The notes under the pieces are model-generated. The model saw nothing but the letters and a program-made list of their open reading frames with translations. It was not told the DNA's origin and searched no databases. This document shows, piece by piece, positions 16,362-26,041 of a DNA stretch of 64,000 nucleotides. The stretch spans positions 1 to 64,000 of the forward strand of contig CALVWX010000001.1 in the NCBI GenBank assembly GCA_944368215.1, written 5' to 3'. Origin of the DNA: an uncultured Clostridia bacterium. Its GTDB lineage: Bacteria > Bacillota > Clostridia > Christensenellales > Borkfalkiaceae. The stretch's first letter is position 1. Each line of letters opens with the position of its first letter. A program made the position numbers and the translations under genes.

Positions 16362-17780
16362 TTACATGGCAGCCGTTTTGCGGAAATAATAAAAGGTTTC
16401 ATCCTCTCCGCCGGGACGCATGCCGGCCGAAAGAAGCATCTGACGGCTACGAAGATTTTGCTTATAACACTTTGCCAGAACAGTTTCGATATTTAAATCG
16501 AAAAAAGCGTAATTCATTGCCCCGAGCACCGCTTCGCGCGCATAACCCCCTCCTTCGTATTCGGGCAGGAGACGGACGCCGACTTCGCAGTCGTTGCGAT
16601 AACCGAAATTATGAAGAACAACTTCGCCGATGAGAACTTTACCAAGGAAAATGCCCATGGGAATTTCCTCCTTGTTGGCAAAATCCTCCCTTATCCCCTG
16701 CATAAAATATTCGGGATTGGGCTCGCCCTTGTAATGTTCGCGCCAGTCATATCCCCAGTATCTGTTTCTTTCCGCATCGTATTCAAGGCGGTAGAACTCA
16801 AGCGAATTTATATCCGTGATTTCCTTAATTGTAAGTCTTTCCGTGACATATGTGGGGATATGCGCCACTCTGTCTATGGCGCGGCGCGGGAATATATCGT
16901 ACTTATCGACCAGCCGCACGGGATTATATTGCAGTTTGCTCTTTCTTAACCCCGCGTCGCCGGAATCATCCTCGCGGTTGATATATTTTATTCCGTCCAC
17001 AGCATTGGCTTTAGCAAATTCCTGCGCCATGGTCGGATATGCGCCCTCATAATCGGTCAGCGCCTTCTCAACATGGATTATAAGCTGTTCGCCGCACTTT
17101 TCGCCTATGGACAGCGCAATAATCTGTCCGTCGATTTCCAGCGCGCCTACTTTCAGCTTGAAATCATCTATATGCGGTAAAAGTGCGTACACGCCTTCAA
17201 GCTCTTCCTTGGCCATTACCGTTCCCTTTGCCAGCTGGCGCGATTCAAATCTCTTCAAAAACTCGCACATGCGTGCACAGTCATCGCCGCACAGCGAAAT
17301 ATATCTATACTGCGGATAGAGTTTCTTGAATTTATTTACATGATTGCGCTGCCCCGAAAACTTTTTGCCGACGTAGTTGACAAAGTCCCCGGCATTATAT
17401 AAATAATCGCGCCAGCGTCTGTGATTAGTGACCCTCATCTCCATGCCGTAGCGTTCAATCATAACGTTCATTTTTTCACGTGGAACACAAGTGTAATGAA
17501 TACGAATATTGCGCTCGCGGCAATACGCTTCAATCGCGTCAATTGCACGTTCACTGTCGCCCTCATTAAGCTCCATGGGGAAGTGAAAATAAGTTCTGCC
17601 CTGATAATATTCTCTGAATACGACGCAATCTGCAACATACGCGAAATCCAAAGAAAAGTGCTTCTGCCACATATACTTAAATGCAGCCGAATAATCGCTT
17701 AAACGCCAATTACAGCGTTCAAAATAGGGTTGCATTTCAACTATATCGTTTAAAGTTAAAGTTTTAAAGTTAATATTCAT
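16362..17780 (-). CDS. DUF2156 (aminoacyl-lipid transferase-like) fused to GNAT acetyltransferase
   Basis: The product has 472 aa. The N-terminal half (about 1-300) resembles DUF2156, the cytosolic GNAT-like domain of MprF: KFSGQRNHVNKFKKLYPQY, then KVGALEIDGQIIALSIGEK and KYINREDDSGDAGLRKSK. There are no membrane helices, unlike MprF. The C-terminal part (about 312-470) is a RimJ/RimL-type GNAT domain with TERLTIKEITD and LLPEYEGGGYAREAVLGAM, the acetyl-CoA loop. The two-domain fusion suggests acyl or aminoacyl transfer to a small amine or peptide. The substrate is unknown. It is a single gene with its own terminator. No clear ribosome site precedes the ATG. Confidence 0.75.
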   Translation of the reverse strand: MNINFKTLTLNDIVEMQPYFERCNWRLSDYSAAFKYMWQKHFSLDFAYVADCVVFREYYQGRTYFHFPMELNEGDSERAIDAIEAYCRERNIRIHYTCVPREKMNVMIERYGMEMRVTNHRRWRDYLYNAGDFVNYVGKKFSGQRNHVNKFKKLYPQYRYISLCGDDCARMCEFLKRFESRQLAKGTVMAKEELEGVYALLPHIDDFKLKVGALEIDGQIIALSIGEKCGEQLIIHVEKALTDYEGAYPTMAQEFAKANAVDGIKYINREDDSGDAGLRKSKLQYNPVRLVDKYDIFPRRAIDRVAHIPTYVTERLTIKEITDINSLEFYRLEYDAERNRYWGYDWREHYKGEPNPEYFMQGIREDFANKEEIPMGIFLGKVLIGEVVLHNFGYRNDCEVGVRLLPEYEGGGYAREAVLGAMNYAFFDLNIETVLAKCYKQNLRSRQMLLSAGMRPGGEDETFYYFRKTAAM

Positions 17781-18077
17781 AATAAAAAAGTAAAAACAAT
17801 TAAAAATCAGAGTAAAAAATAAATTAATTTGTCAAAATAATTGTCAAAAACAATGAATTTAACAGCAAAATCAGATAAGAAACTCATTAAAGAATATAAC
17901 AAAATCAAATAATATGCTTAAGGCGCATAAAAAATCCTTACATTTCTTACGGATTTTTATGTTTTTTCGGATAAAAATCGCTATTTTGCTTAAAAACTCG
18001 ACAAAAATTTGAATTTTATAAAAAATCCGGACAAAAGTGAACTTTTCATTCATTTTTGCCCGGAAACTTAAATTTTA
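17781..18077. other. AT-rich spacer before the parB end
   Basis: About 300 bp of very AT-rich DNA with no credible gene. A short stem AAAAATCC (17930-17937) with GGATTTTT (17951-17958) may terminate parB. Confidence 0.4.
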
Positions 18078-19004
18078 TTACTGCTTTCCTATAATATCAA
18101 GTATTTCGGCAATTCTATCGAGATCGTCCCGTGAATAATAATCGATATATATTCGGCCTTTTTTATCGTTACCTATAAGGCTGACTTTTGTTCTGAAGAC
18201 AAAACGCATGCGCTCGACCAGATCTTTGAGTTCGACCGAGGCTATAGCGCGCTTCTTTTTCTTGCGCTCCTCCAATACCTCGGCGGGTATATTATATGAG
18301 CGTACCTTTTTTTCAAGTTCTCTTACAGACATGCCGCTCTTTACGGCGTCGTTTGCAAAAGATATCTGGTCATCGGGCGCCAGAGGAACGAGCGTCCTTG
18401 CATGACCGGCCGAAAGTTTGCCTTCGGCAACAAGCATGGTAACTTCAGGCGTCAACGAAAGGAGGCGCAACGTATTTGCAACGGCGGGGCGAGATTTGCC
18501 TATGCGCTCGGCCAGTTCGTCCTGCGTGAGTTTATACTCTATCATCAACTGTTTCATTGCGCTTGCAGCCTCGATGGGATTCAAATCCTCGCGCTGAAGG
18601 TTTTCAATGAGCGATATTTCCTTTATCTGCCGCTCATTGTAGTTGCGCACAACCACAGGAATTTTTTCAAGCCCGGCCATTTTTGCAGCGCGGAAACGTC
18701 TTTCACCGGCGATAATCATATACTTGCCGCTGCCGTCATTATTTACGACAATGGGCATTATCACTCCGTGCTTTTTAATCGAATCCGCCAGCTCGCGCAT
18801 GGCCTGCTCGTCAAAATTCTTTCGGGGCTGATTTGGATTTGGATAAATATCCGTCAACTTCATTTCGGACGCATTCTGTCTTTCTTCTTCGGTATAAGAC
18901 TCAAATGCAGATTTTCCTTCGTAAACGTTGGCAAACGCAGAGCCTGTCTCCTCGAAGAGAGCTTCAAGGCCCTTACCCAAACCTTTTGCGGTATCTTTCG
19001 CCAT
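18078..19004 (-). CDS. parB: Chromosome partitioning protein ParB (Spo0J)
   Basis: The product has 308 aa and starts after GGAGG. The N-terminal motif KGLGKGLEALF is typical. The CTPase/ParB_N domain includes NPNQPRKNFDE, the C-motif MIIAGERRFRAA and the ENLQREDLNPIEAA region. The central HTH (LTQDELAERIGKSRPAVANTLRLL) reads parS, and the C-terminal part dimerises. ParB loads at parS, slides on DNA with CTP and recruits SMC. parA lies upstream in the same direction and four parS-like sites lie at 20.1-22.5 kb. Confidence 0.96.
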   Translation of the reverse strand: MAKDTAKGLGKGLEALFEETGSAFANVYEGKSAFESYTEEERQNASEMKLTDIYPNPNQPRKNFDEQAMRELADSIKKHGVIMPIVVNNDGSGKYMIIAGERRFRAAKMAGLEKIPVVVRNYNERQIKEISLIENLQREDLNPIEAASAMKQLMIEYKLTQDELAERIGKSRPAVANTLRLLSLTPEVTMLVAEGKLSAGHARTLVPLAPDDQISFANDAVKSGMSVRELEKKVRSYNIPAEVLEERKKKKRAIASVELKDLVERMRFVFRTKVSLIGNDKKGRIYIDYYSRDDLDRIAEILDIIGKQ

Positions 19005-19204
19005 AAATTAACCTCCGTGCGGCACATCGCCGCCTGATTGTCTGCAAAACAGCTTCTGCAGCAGTAAAAAAATAATAAAATTATGCTAATTTAAAAATAT
19101 ATTCAGAGTCAGGCGCATTAAAAAATTACAGCGTATAAAATTATTCGAAAAAATAACTTATATACAAAACTCCAAATTACCTGCCTCGATTAATATCTTA
19201 ATAA

Positions 19205-19966
19205 TTATTGCTTAGACAGGAACTCTTCAACGAGAGCTTTATACGCCCTCGCCCCTACGCATTTGGGGTCATAGAGCATTATGGGCTTGCCATGGCTTGG
19301 AGCTTCGGAAAGGCGTATATTGCGCGGAATGATAATTTCATAAAGCTTTGATTTGAAGAATTTCTTTATCTCCGCGGTAATCTGCCTTGACACATTAGCC
19401 CTGCCGTCGTACATAGTTATAACGACGCCTTCGATGACGAGATTGGGGTTGAGATGCTGCTTTACCATCGATATGGTATTCATCAGCTGGCTCACGCCCT
19501 CCATCGCGTAATACTCGGCCTGCAGAGGAATTATCACGGAATCTGAAGCAACCCACGCGTTTATGGTCAGAAGCCCGAGCGAAGGCGGACAATCGATAAA
19601 TATGTAATCGTAAGTGTTCCTGACTTCCTTTAAGGCATTCTTTAAAATTGCCTCCCTGCTGCGTTTATACACCATGTCGACTTCCGCTCCCGTCAGGTCG
19701 ACGTTTGCGGGCAGTATGTCGAGAAGAGGAACTTCAGTGGGAAGAATGTTGTTGGTCACCTTGTCGTCGTCTACAAGCACGGCATAGACGGACTTTTTGA
19801 GGGCACTCTTTGAAAAACCCAAACCCGTAGTCGCATTGCCCTGACTGTCAAGGTCGATGAGGAGCACTTTCTTGCCTAAATCGGCACAATAAGCCGCCAT
19901 ATTGACAATGGTAGTTGTTTTGCCTACACCGCCCTTTTTATTTGTAAAAGAAATAACTTTTCCCAT
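19205..19966 (-). CDS. parA: Chromosome partitioning ATPase ParA (Soj)
   Basis: The product has 253 aa. The start at 19966 is chosen because it gives the family N-terminus MGKVISFTNKKGGVGKTTT and follows GCAGG; the frame is open further upstream without homology. The deviant Walker A is KGGVGKTT. Walker A' is LLIDLDSQGNATTGLG and Walker B is YIFIDCPPSLG. ParA dimerises with ATP on DNA and is displaced by ParB, separating origins and tuning DnaA activity. A 200-bp gap without visible sites separates it from parB. Confidence 0.96.
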   Translation of the reverse strand: MGKVISFTNKKGGVGKTTTIVNMAAYCADLGKKVLLIDLDSQGNATTGLGFSKSALKKSVYAVLVDDDKVTNNILPTEVPLLDILPANVDLTGAEVDMVYKRSREAILKNALKEVRNTYDYIFIDCPPSLGLLTINAWVASDSVIIPLQAEYYAMEGVSQLMNTISMVKQHLNPNLVIEGVVITMYDGRANVSRQITAEIKKFFKSKLYEIIIPRNIRLSEAPSHGKPIMLYDPKCVGARAYKALVEEFLSKQ

Positions 19967-20130
19967 ATTTAACCTGCAGTTGCCGCCGTCTGACCGAATG
20001 CTTAAAGCCGTATACAAAGGCTTATCGGGCTTGTCCGTAGCTTAAAAATCGGCCGGAAGCAACACTATTTGATGTGTAAAGCGGGATTGTCGCCTTAACT
20101 GACTCTTTGCCGGTAAAAACTGTAGCAAAA

Positions 20131-20146
20131 TGTTTCTCGTGAAACA
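20131..20146. promoter_or_regulatory. parS site between parA and ftsH
   Basis: TGTTTCTCGTGAAACA matches the parS consensus TGTTTCACGTGAAACA at 15 of 16 positions. Confidence 0.88.
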
Positions 20147-20161
20147 TTTATATATAGCTAT

Positions 20162-20195
20162 ACCTTTGCGCCACAAATTATGCTGGCGCAAAGGT
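20162..20195 (-). terminator. Terminator of ftsH
   Basis: ACCTTTGCGCCA (20162-20173) pairs with TGGCGCAAAGGT (20184-20195), just past the ftsH stop. Confidence 0.7.
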
Positions 20196-20209
20196 GATAA
20201 GCTTATAAA

Positions 20210-22216
20210 TCATTCGAATCTTTTGAAGGGATTGCTTGAATTAGCGCTGTCGTGTTCTTCCATATAGGCGAGCACTTCTTTGTAATCCTTGCCTTCCATA
20301 AGGAGATCGACTTCCTCGGTATAGATGGTTTCTTTTTCTATAAGAACGCGGGCCATATTGTCGAGGACGGACCTGTGTTCGGACAGAAGGGTTTTAGCTC
20401 TCTCGTGCGCACCTTCGATGATGATATGCATTTCGTCGTCGATAATCTTGGCCGTATCGTCCGAATAGGTATTGTGGGTTTCCATATCCTTGCCGAGGAA
20501 AACCGTCTGGGAATTGCTGCCGTAAGTGACCAGACCGAGCTTTTCGCTCATACCCCACTCGGTTACCATGCGTTTTGCCATTTCCGTAACGCGCTCAAGG
20601 TCGTTGGAAGCGCCGGTCGTTATATCCTTAATAACAAGTTCTTCGGCGACCCTGCCGCCGAGAGCCATGCAGATGAAATCTTCTATCTTATTTTTGGTCA
20701 TATGAGCGTCGTCGTTGTCGGGACGGGTCATAGTGTAACCGGCAGCATTGCCGCGGGGAATGATGGAAACTTCCTGAACGGGGTCGCAGTGCTCGCACAG
20801 CCTTGCGATAATGGCGTGGCCGGCTTCGTGATATGCGGTGATTCGCTTGTCGCTTTCGGTGACCACCCTGCTCTTCTTCTGAGGACCCATCAAAACCTTA
20901 TTGACGCCCTCGTAGAGTTCAGAATTGCCTATAAGCTGCTTGTTGGCACGTGCGGCTAGAATTGCCGCTTCATTGAGCAGGTTTTCGAGATCCGCACCGG
21001 AGAAGCCCGAAGTAATCCTTGCAACCGTCTTGAAGTTGACGTCGGGAGCCATTGGCTTGTTGCGGGCGTGAACTTTGAGAATCTGTTCCCTGCCCTTGAC
21101 GTCGGGAAGGTTGACGTAAATCTGTCTGTCGAAACGGCCGGGCCTCATCAGGGCGGGGTCGAGAATGTCGGCACGGTTGGTCGCCGCCATAACTATAACG
21201 CCCTCGTTGGATTCAAAGCCGTCCATCTGAACGAGAATCTGGTTTAACGTCTGTTCACGTTCGTCGTTGCCGCCGCCGAGACCTGCACCTCTCTGCCTGC
21301 CCACCGCATCGATTTCGTCGATAAAGATTATGCAGGGCTGATTCTTCTTAGCCATTTCAAAGAGGTCGCGCACACGTGAAGCGCCGACGCCGACATACAT
21401 TTCCACGAAGTCAGAACCCGAAACCGAGAAGAAAGGAACTCCCGCTTCGCCGGCAACCGCCTTGGCAAACAGCGTTTTACCTGTGCCCGGAGGGCCGACG
21501 AGCAGTACGCCCTTAGGAATCCTTGCGCCTAAATCTGCAAACTTTTTGGGCTGTTTGAGGAATTCAACAACTTCTTCAAGTTCAAGTTTCTCTTCTTCTG
21601 CGCCTGCCACATCGGTAAAGCGCACCTTAATATTGGTTGAAACGCGCGCCTTGCTCTTAGCAAAGGACATCGCCTTTCCGCCGCCTGCGGCAGTTGATCT
21701 GATGATGAGCCAGAACACTACGCAGAGCACGATAATTACAACAAACTGAAGTACCGAGCCCCATACGCTTCCCGCATTGGGATTTGAAAACTCAACACTG
21801 ACGCCGTAGCTCATCCATGTCTGAAGCACGCCGTCCGTCGTGGGGGCCGAATAGAACGAAGGACCGTAGCAATAATATGCCCTGACTTCGTTGCCGTTGG
21901 AATTGATTACATAACCGTTGAGCTGATACTGATTAAATTCAACCCGAACTATTTTGACAATGGCATTGCCTTCGTAAGTAATGTTGCCGTCGGTTATGCC
22001 GTAACCTTCCGCAACCTGTTGAACGCCGTTTTCGTCGTCATAGTAAACGGTATTACCTTCAATGTAATACTTGTTGTTCTCAACGTAAGTGGCGAACTCA
22101 TTATAGCTGATGCTTCGCGCACCGCCGTTGAGCGTTGTGGTAACGATTATAGCTATCGCGGCAATCGCCAGCAACAGTATAACCACCCACGTGATAATTC
22201 TGCTTTTTTTGTTCAA
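20210..22216 (-). CDS. ftsH: ATP-dependent zinc metalloprotease FtsH
   Basis: The product has 668 aa from a TTG at 22216 with GAGG upstream; an ATG at 22249 would add 11 residues but has no ribosome site. Two membrane segments (about residues 6-26 and 150-170) flank an outer domain. The AAA domain has Walker A GPPGTGKT, Walker [13 protein letters not shown], pore motif FVEMYVGVG and the SRH arginines. The zinc site is HEAGH. FtsH degrades membrane and short-lived soluble proteins at the inner membrane. It sits unusually next to parA, with its own terminator. Confidence 0.96.
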   Translation of the reverse strand: MNKKSRIITWVVILLLAIAAIAIIVTTTLNGGARSISYNEFATYVENNKYYIEGNTVYYDDENGVQQVAEGYGITDGNITYEGNAIVKIVRVEFNQYQLNGYVINSNGNEVRAYYCYGPSFYSAPTTDGVLQTWMSYGVSVEFSNPNAGSVWGSVLQFVVIIVLCVVFWLIIRSTAAGGGKAMSFAKSKARVSTNIKVRFTDVAGAEEEKLELEEVVEFLKQPKKFADLGARIPKGVLLVGPPGTGKTLFAKAVAGEAGVPFFSVSGSDFVEMYVGVGASRVRDLFEMAKKNQPCIIFIDEIDAVGRQRGAGLGGGNDEREQTLNQILVQMDGFESNEGVIVMAATNRADILDPALMRPGRFDRQIYVNLPDVKGREQILKVHARNKPMAPDVNFKTVARITSGFSGADLENLLNEAAILAARANKQLIGNSELYEGVNKVLMGPQKKSRVVTESDKRITAYHEAGHAIIARLCEHCDPVQEVSIIPRGNAAGYTMTRPDNDDAHMTKNKIEDFICMALGGRVAEELVIKDITTGASNDLERVTEMAKRMVTEWGMSEKLGLVTYGSNSQTVFLGKDMETHNTYSDDTAKIIDDEMHIIIEGAHERAKTLLSEHRSVLDNMARVLIEKETIYTEEVDLLMEGKDYKEVLAYMEEHDSANSSNPFKRFE

Positions 22217-22393
22217 GATCGTACCTCGTTTCGGGCCGCGGTGGCCCATGAAATATGATTTTATTTACGATAGATTTATTTTACCATATAATTAAAGGTA
22301 TATCAAGTAAATAACGTGAAATTTTATGCGTATCACTAAAATTTTATTTGATTTTCACCTGATATGTAAATACCGTTTGAAGCCTTTAAACAA

Positions 22394-22537
22394 CGTTCCA
22401 CGTGAAATATTTATTTGTTTTATTTATCAAATTTTACTCAAATTTTTGATTGCGCTATGGCAAAATTTTCGCCAAAATCGTTTCACGGGAAACATTCAGC
22501 CAAATTTTTTAAATTTTTGAATGTTTCACGTGAAACT
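22394..22537. promoter_or_regulatory. Cluster of three parS-like sites
   Basis: Sites are CGTTCCACGTGAAATA (22394-22409), CGTTTCACGGGAAACA (22479-22494) and TGTTTCACGTGAAACT (22522-22537). The last matches the consensus at 15 of 16 positions; the other two are weaker. They lie upstream of ftsH, beside DnaA boxes. Confidence 0.8.
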
Positions 22538-22549
22538 GAAACGCTCAAA

Positions 22550-22716
22550 TAATCCACAACAAAACAGTATCAATAAAATAAAATGTTTATAACCATAAAA
22601 ATTGTTGATAAAATAGCTTAAAGTTATCCACAACCGGGCTGAAATACAGACAAAACTGAAGCTATCATCCTGATTTTGTTGATAGAAATGAGATATATTA
22701 AAAATATTTATTAACA
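22550..22716. other. DnaA-box cluster 2, candidate replication origin
   Basis: In 167 bp there are TAATCCACA (22550), TGTTTATAA (22584), TGTTGATAA (22603), the perfect box TTATCCACA (22624-22632), TGTTGATAG (22678) and TTATTAACA (22708). The surrounding DNA is AT-rich and adjoins parS sites. It could be oriC or part of it. Confidence 0.6.
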
Positions 22717-23659
22717 AAAGCGCGGATTAATCATTAAATAAACTTCAGCGCAGCAAAATATTTGCGCTATTAAAACAGTGTAGCGCTGAGAAACATTTAT
22801 TTTTTTATGTTCAATTTATTGGGCGCATATGCTTTTTGTTAATGCAATCAATCATGGAGAACCGAAAGTTAACACAGATGCTTGACTTTACTCCTCTTTT
22901 TTACGCCAATGGCTATATTTAAAGACTTCCGAGCAGAACATAAATACTTCTATTTCGGATACCAATGATATTTAATAAGGATTTTTGCCTTATAATATAT
23001 CGTGAAACCCGAAACAATAAGTAATTTTAGTTCCTCGGCAAGCAGTTTCTTATTAAAATAATGCTAGTATTTATTTTCATCCGTAATAGGAGCTGAAAAT
23101 TTCAGGCAAAAGCAATCGAATAACACAAAAATTCAAAGGCATCTATTTCTATATTCAGAACGACATCATTCCATATGAAATGCGATAAATCAGTTATTTT
23201 ATATGTTAATGCCCGTGCGGGCAAAAAATAATTACGCTTTACAGAATATTTACCGGTTTTACCGCCAAAGCAATATAAAAGCGGTATTATATGCAAAATT
23301 AAAGAAATTAGCCAGATTTTATATAAAATATGCGTTTCGGCCTAAATTTTTTATAATTTTTGAATTTTTAGCAAATTTTTATTATTTTATAAAAAATATT
23401 ACAGGAAATCTTTTAATTCCTTATATTCCTTACTATTTTATTGCGTTTTTTGTTCTTTTATTTGTTAATTTACATATTAAATTACAATTTTTGCCGTTAT
23501 AAATAAAATTCACACTGTTTGGCTTTATGGTAAATAGTATATGCAACGCAAAATTTACTAAACTTATGGGAAAAATTGCAGGGAAAAATAATTTCAAAAG
23601 TAATATTTTCCGCCTTTAAAGTCAATAAAAGGAGAGTAAAAATTCATGGCGGTGAAATA
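22717..23659. other. AT-rich gene-free spacer
   Basis: About 940 bp lie between the DnaA-box cluster and yyaC. Open frames are short, Lys/Phe/Ile rich and unsupported. No repeat of the other families is visible. The last 300 bp are extremely AT-rich, as in a DNA-unwinding element. Confidence 0.5.
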
Positions 23660-24217
23660 ATGGTTTACTCTTTTAATCTTTATAACGGCATGGCGGCTGA
23701 CGGAGCGTATGCATCTTTAAAGAAAATTTTAAATAATCCCGGTCAGACGCCTGTGGTCGTCTGCATAGGAAGCGACCTTTCGGTGGGGGATTCTCTCGGG
23801 CCGTTGGTCGGAACTATGCTTAAAAAATTGCTGGCGGAGCACAACATCTTCGTATACGGCACTCTGGCAAAGCCCGTAACCGCACACGAGGTCGGGTTTA
23901 TCAACCAGTTTATTCAGCAATCTCACCCGGGCAAAAAGATCATTGCCGTCGACGCAGCCGTGGGAAAAGCCGAAGACGTAGGCCTTATCAAAATTTCACC
24001 AAAGGGTGTAAAACCGGGCAGCGGCGCGGATAAAAAACTCGCCGCGGTCGGCGATGTCTCCATAATGGGCATTGTGGCCGAAAAGTCGCTTTTTAATTAC
24101 GCATTGTTTTCCGCAACGCGCCTGAACATGGTCTACCGCATGGCTACCATTATAGCCGACGGAATCTGCGACTACTTTACCGATTATCTGACAAACGGCA
24201 TCGTTACCGCACAGTAA
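23660..24217 (+). CDS. yyaC: YyaC family spore protein (germination-protease-like fold)
   Basis: The product has 185 aa; the start at 23660 gives MVYSFNLYNG. Core motifs are VVCIGSDLSVGDSLGPLVG, KPVTAHEVGFINQF, KKIIAVDAAVGKAEDVGLI and KPGSGADKKLAAVGDVSIMG. YyaC is related in fold to the Gpr protease and hydrogenase-maturation proteases; its role in sporulation is poorly defined. In B. subtilis it lies next to parAB, as here. The best Shine-Dalgarno (AAAGGAGAG) serves an ATG at 23646 that opens a four-codon frame whose TAA overlaps this ATG, so coupled initiation is possible. Confidence 0.88.
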   Translation: MVYSFNLYNGMAADGAYASLKKILNNPGQTPVVVCIGSDLSVGDSLGPLVGTMLKKLLAEHNIFVYGTLAKPVTAHEVGFINQFIQQSHPGKKIIAVDAAVGKAEDVGLIKISPKGVKPGSGADKKLAAVGDVSIMGIVAEKSLFNYALFSATRLNMVYRMATIIADGICDYFTDYLTNGIVTAQ

Positions 24218-24254
24218 TTTGAATTTTTTCTTTTATATAATACTAAATAAGTTT

Positions 24255-24291
24255 GCGGCGGGCGCCATATGGCGCCCGCCGCCCATTTTTT
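24255..24291 (+). terminator. Terminator after yyaC
   Basis: A perfect 12-bp GC stem (24255-24266 with 24271-24282) with loop ATAT is followed by ATTTTTT. Confidence 0.85.
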
Positions 24292-24475
24292 ATATCCAAC
24301 AGACATTTTCAGCGAAAATTAAAGCATAAAAACAGATTATTTGTTTATATAAGCTAAAACGCTGTATTTTAACAAAACATTTACATTAAATAACATTTCG
24401 TAAACATTTTTTTAAAAAACTTAAACACAAACTTTTTATAATCAAGGCACAAAATAAATCAAAAGGAGCGACAAA

Positions 24476-25576
24476 ATGAAAATAGATAATCCCAAAATAA
24501 CACTTGCAGACGAGGCGAGGAACGGCGTCAAAGAAGAAGTGCGCAGCGGTTTTCTGGACTGGCTGTTCGAATTCAACGTGACGGGCGACGACGGCGAACT
24601 TTACGCCCTCGGCGGTTCAATCCTTTCTATGGCGCTCGAGAAAATGGACCTCGTCACCATGAACCTTGCCAAGGGCAAGGGCGGCGTGCGCCAGCTTAAA
24701 AATTCCATCTACAAACTGGCCGAATATCCCGGCGCGCTCATGCAGAAGTTCTACCGCAATCCGCAGGGAACGCTCAAAATCGAAAAGCGCGAGCGCAGCG
24801 TGTTAGTTACCTGCGGCAAGGAATACTCCGTCGAATGCTTCGACGACGGCGCATGGCACTTCCTTTTAAATACACAGGACGGAGAATATAAGGCAGACCT
24901 CTGGCACCGCGCCCACGGCTATCCCCTGTGGTACGGCAGGGAAAAACCTTCATATCTCACCCAGCACTCAATAACCTACGGCTACAACACCGCGGGCGAC
25001 GTGGACGGCGAGTTCACCTATAAGGGTAAGACCGTCAAGGTTAAAGGTACGGGCCAGCGCGAAAGATACGTGGCCGTAGACAGTTCGGCCGCCGAACTCG
25101 GCGGCTGGGAGGACTGGGGATATATCACGTTCAACGAGATACATTCCTCTATGTACGACATGCGCCTCGGCATGAAGGACTTTGCAATTTACGATTTGCA
25201 GACGGGCGCATACTATCCCGAAGGCAAGATGGAGATCACGCACGAGGGCTGGGCGTACATGCGCGAGCTGGACGGCTTTATCCCCACCGTATACAACATT
25301 AAAATAGAGGTAGAGGACGGCGTTTACGAGGTTCGCGCAAAGGTTGCAAACGCCCGCACGTGGGGCGTAACTTATAAAGTGCCCGACAATCCCGTTGCAT
25401 CCCTCATATTCGACAATGTAGAAGGCAAGTTCGCCTATAAAAACGGCACAACAAAAATTCTTACGGGCGGGCGCGGCTCCATGTCGGTAAGGCAATGGCA
25501 CGCATACCCCAATATATTGCCCCGCGAACTGTTTTCAGACGAGCAAAAGAGCGGCGAAAAGTTCGATACTCTTTAA
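24476..25576 (+). CDS. Conserved hypothetical, possibly lipocalin-like (AttH/CrtC type)
   Basis: The product has 366 aa; the ATG follows AAAAGGAGCG. There is no signal peptide or membrane helix. The sequence is rich in Trp, Tyr and Gly and predicted all-beta. Notable parts are WHRAHGYPLWYGREKPSYL, a G-x-v-x-G-T-G-Q-R-E-R-Y stretch after EFTYKGKTVKVK, and GGWEDWGYITFNEI. These loosely recall the two-lobed AttH/CrtC lipocalin-like superfamily, but I would not assign a reaction. A small coiled-coil protein gene follows 23 bp downstream, so the two may be co-transcribed. Confidence 0.65.
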   Translation: MKIDNPKITLADEARNGVKEEVRSGFLDWLFEFNVTGDDGELYALGGSILSMALEKMDLVTMNLAKGKGGVRQLKNSIYKLAEYPGALMQKFYRNPQGTLKIEKRERSVLVTCGKEYSVECFDDGAWHFLLNTQDGEYKADLWHRAHGYPLWYGREKPSYLTQHSITYGYNTAGDVDGEFTYKGKTVKVKGTGQRERYVAVDSSAAELGGWEDWGYITFNEIHSSMYDMRLGMKDFAIYDLQTGAYYPEGKMEITHEGWAYMRELDGFIPTVYNIKIEVEDGVYEVRAKVANARTWGVTYKVPDNPVASLIFDNVEGKFAYKNGTTKILTGGRGSMSVRQWHAYPNILPRELFSDEQKSGEKFDTL

Positions 25577-25599
25577 TAAAAATACAGGAGGATATAATT

Positions 25600-25848
25600 A
25601 TGTCAGAATTTCATCCCTTCAGGGACATGAAGGAAAGCGCAAAAATGCAGCATGAAGTAGATAAAGCCAACTTCGAGGCGGTAAAGGCGGAGTCCAGAGC
25701 CAACTGGGAAGAGGCAAAATCCATGAGCAGAACGGAAACGCGCAAGAAAGTGATGCAGGCCGAACACGACAGGCTGATTGCCGAAGCAGAAGAGCGCAAA
25801 GCTGAAGCAGAAGAGCGCATAAATGCCGCCAAATCGAACAGAAAATAA
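25600..25848 (+). CDS. Small charged coiled-coil protein
   Basis: The product has 82 aa; the ATG at 25600 is preceded by AGGAGG. It is almost entirely helical and highly charged (Glu, Lys, Ala, Arg). Heptad-like repeats end in EAEERKAEAEERINAAK. There is no Cys and no membrane segment. The function is unknown. It follows the lipocalin-like gene in a probable two-gene operon closed by a hairpin. Confidence 0.7.
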   Translation: MSEFHPFRDMKESAKMQHEVDKANFEAVKAESRANWEEAKSMSRTETRKKVMQAEHDRLIAEAEERKAEAEERINAAKSNRK

Positions 25849-25908
25849 TAATTGCCCCGCATATATGCGGCGAATAACCCCATCTTTACAGCCGCAAAAA
25901 TAATATTT

Positions 25909-25946
25909 AAATAAGGCGCCCGCAAAGCGGGCGCCTTATTTTGTCT
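25909..25946 (+). terminator. Terminator after the coiled-coil gene
   Basis: A 15-bp stem (25909-25923 with 25927-25941) has an AAA loop and a T-rich 3' side. A CATATG motif copy lies at 25857-25881. Confidence 0.8.
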
Positions 25947-25982
25947 TTCGGGCGGCAAATCAGGCATTTTCGTCCGCATATA

Positions 25983-26011
25983 TTGAAATATAGCTTTATG
26001 TATGATATAAT
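25983..26011 (+). promoter_or_regulatory. Promoter of the HTH-membrane regulator
   Basis: TTGAAA (25983-25988), 17 bp, TATAAT (26006-26011). Confidence 0.6.
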
Positions 26012-26041
26012 TATATCAGATAATTTTCAACGGGAGAAAAT

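Noticed and set aside
17871..18053. 60-codon Phe/Ile/Lys-rich frame after parB
   Set aside because: Product of very AT-rich DNA; no start signal and overlaps a terminator-like stem.
23203..23502. 99-codon frame before yyaC
   Set aside because: Composition reflects AT-rich spacer; no start signal or homology recognised.
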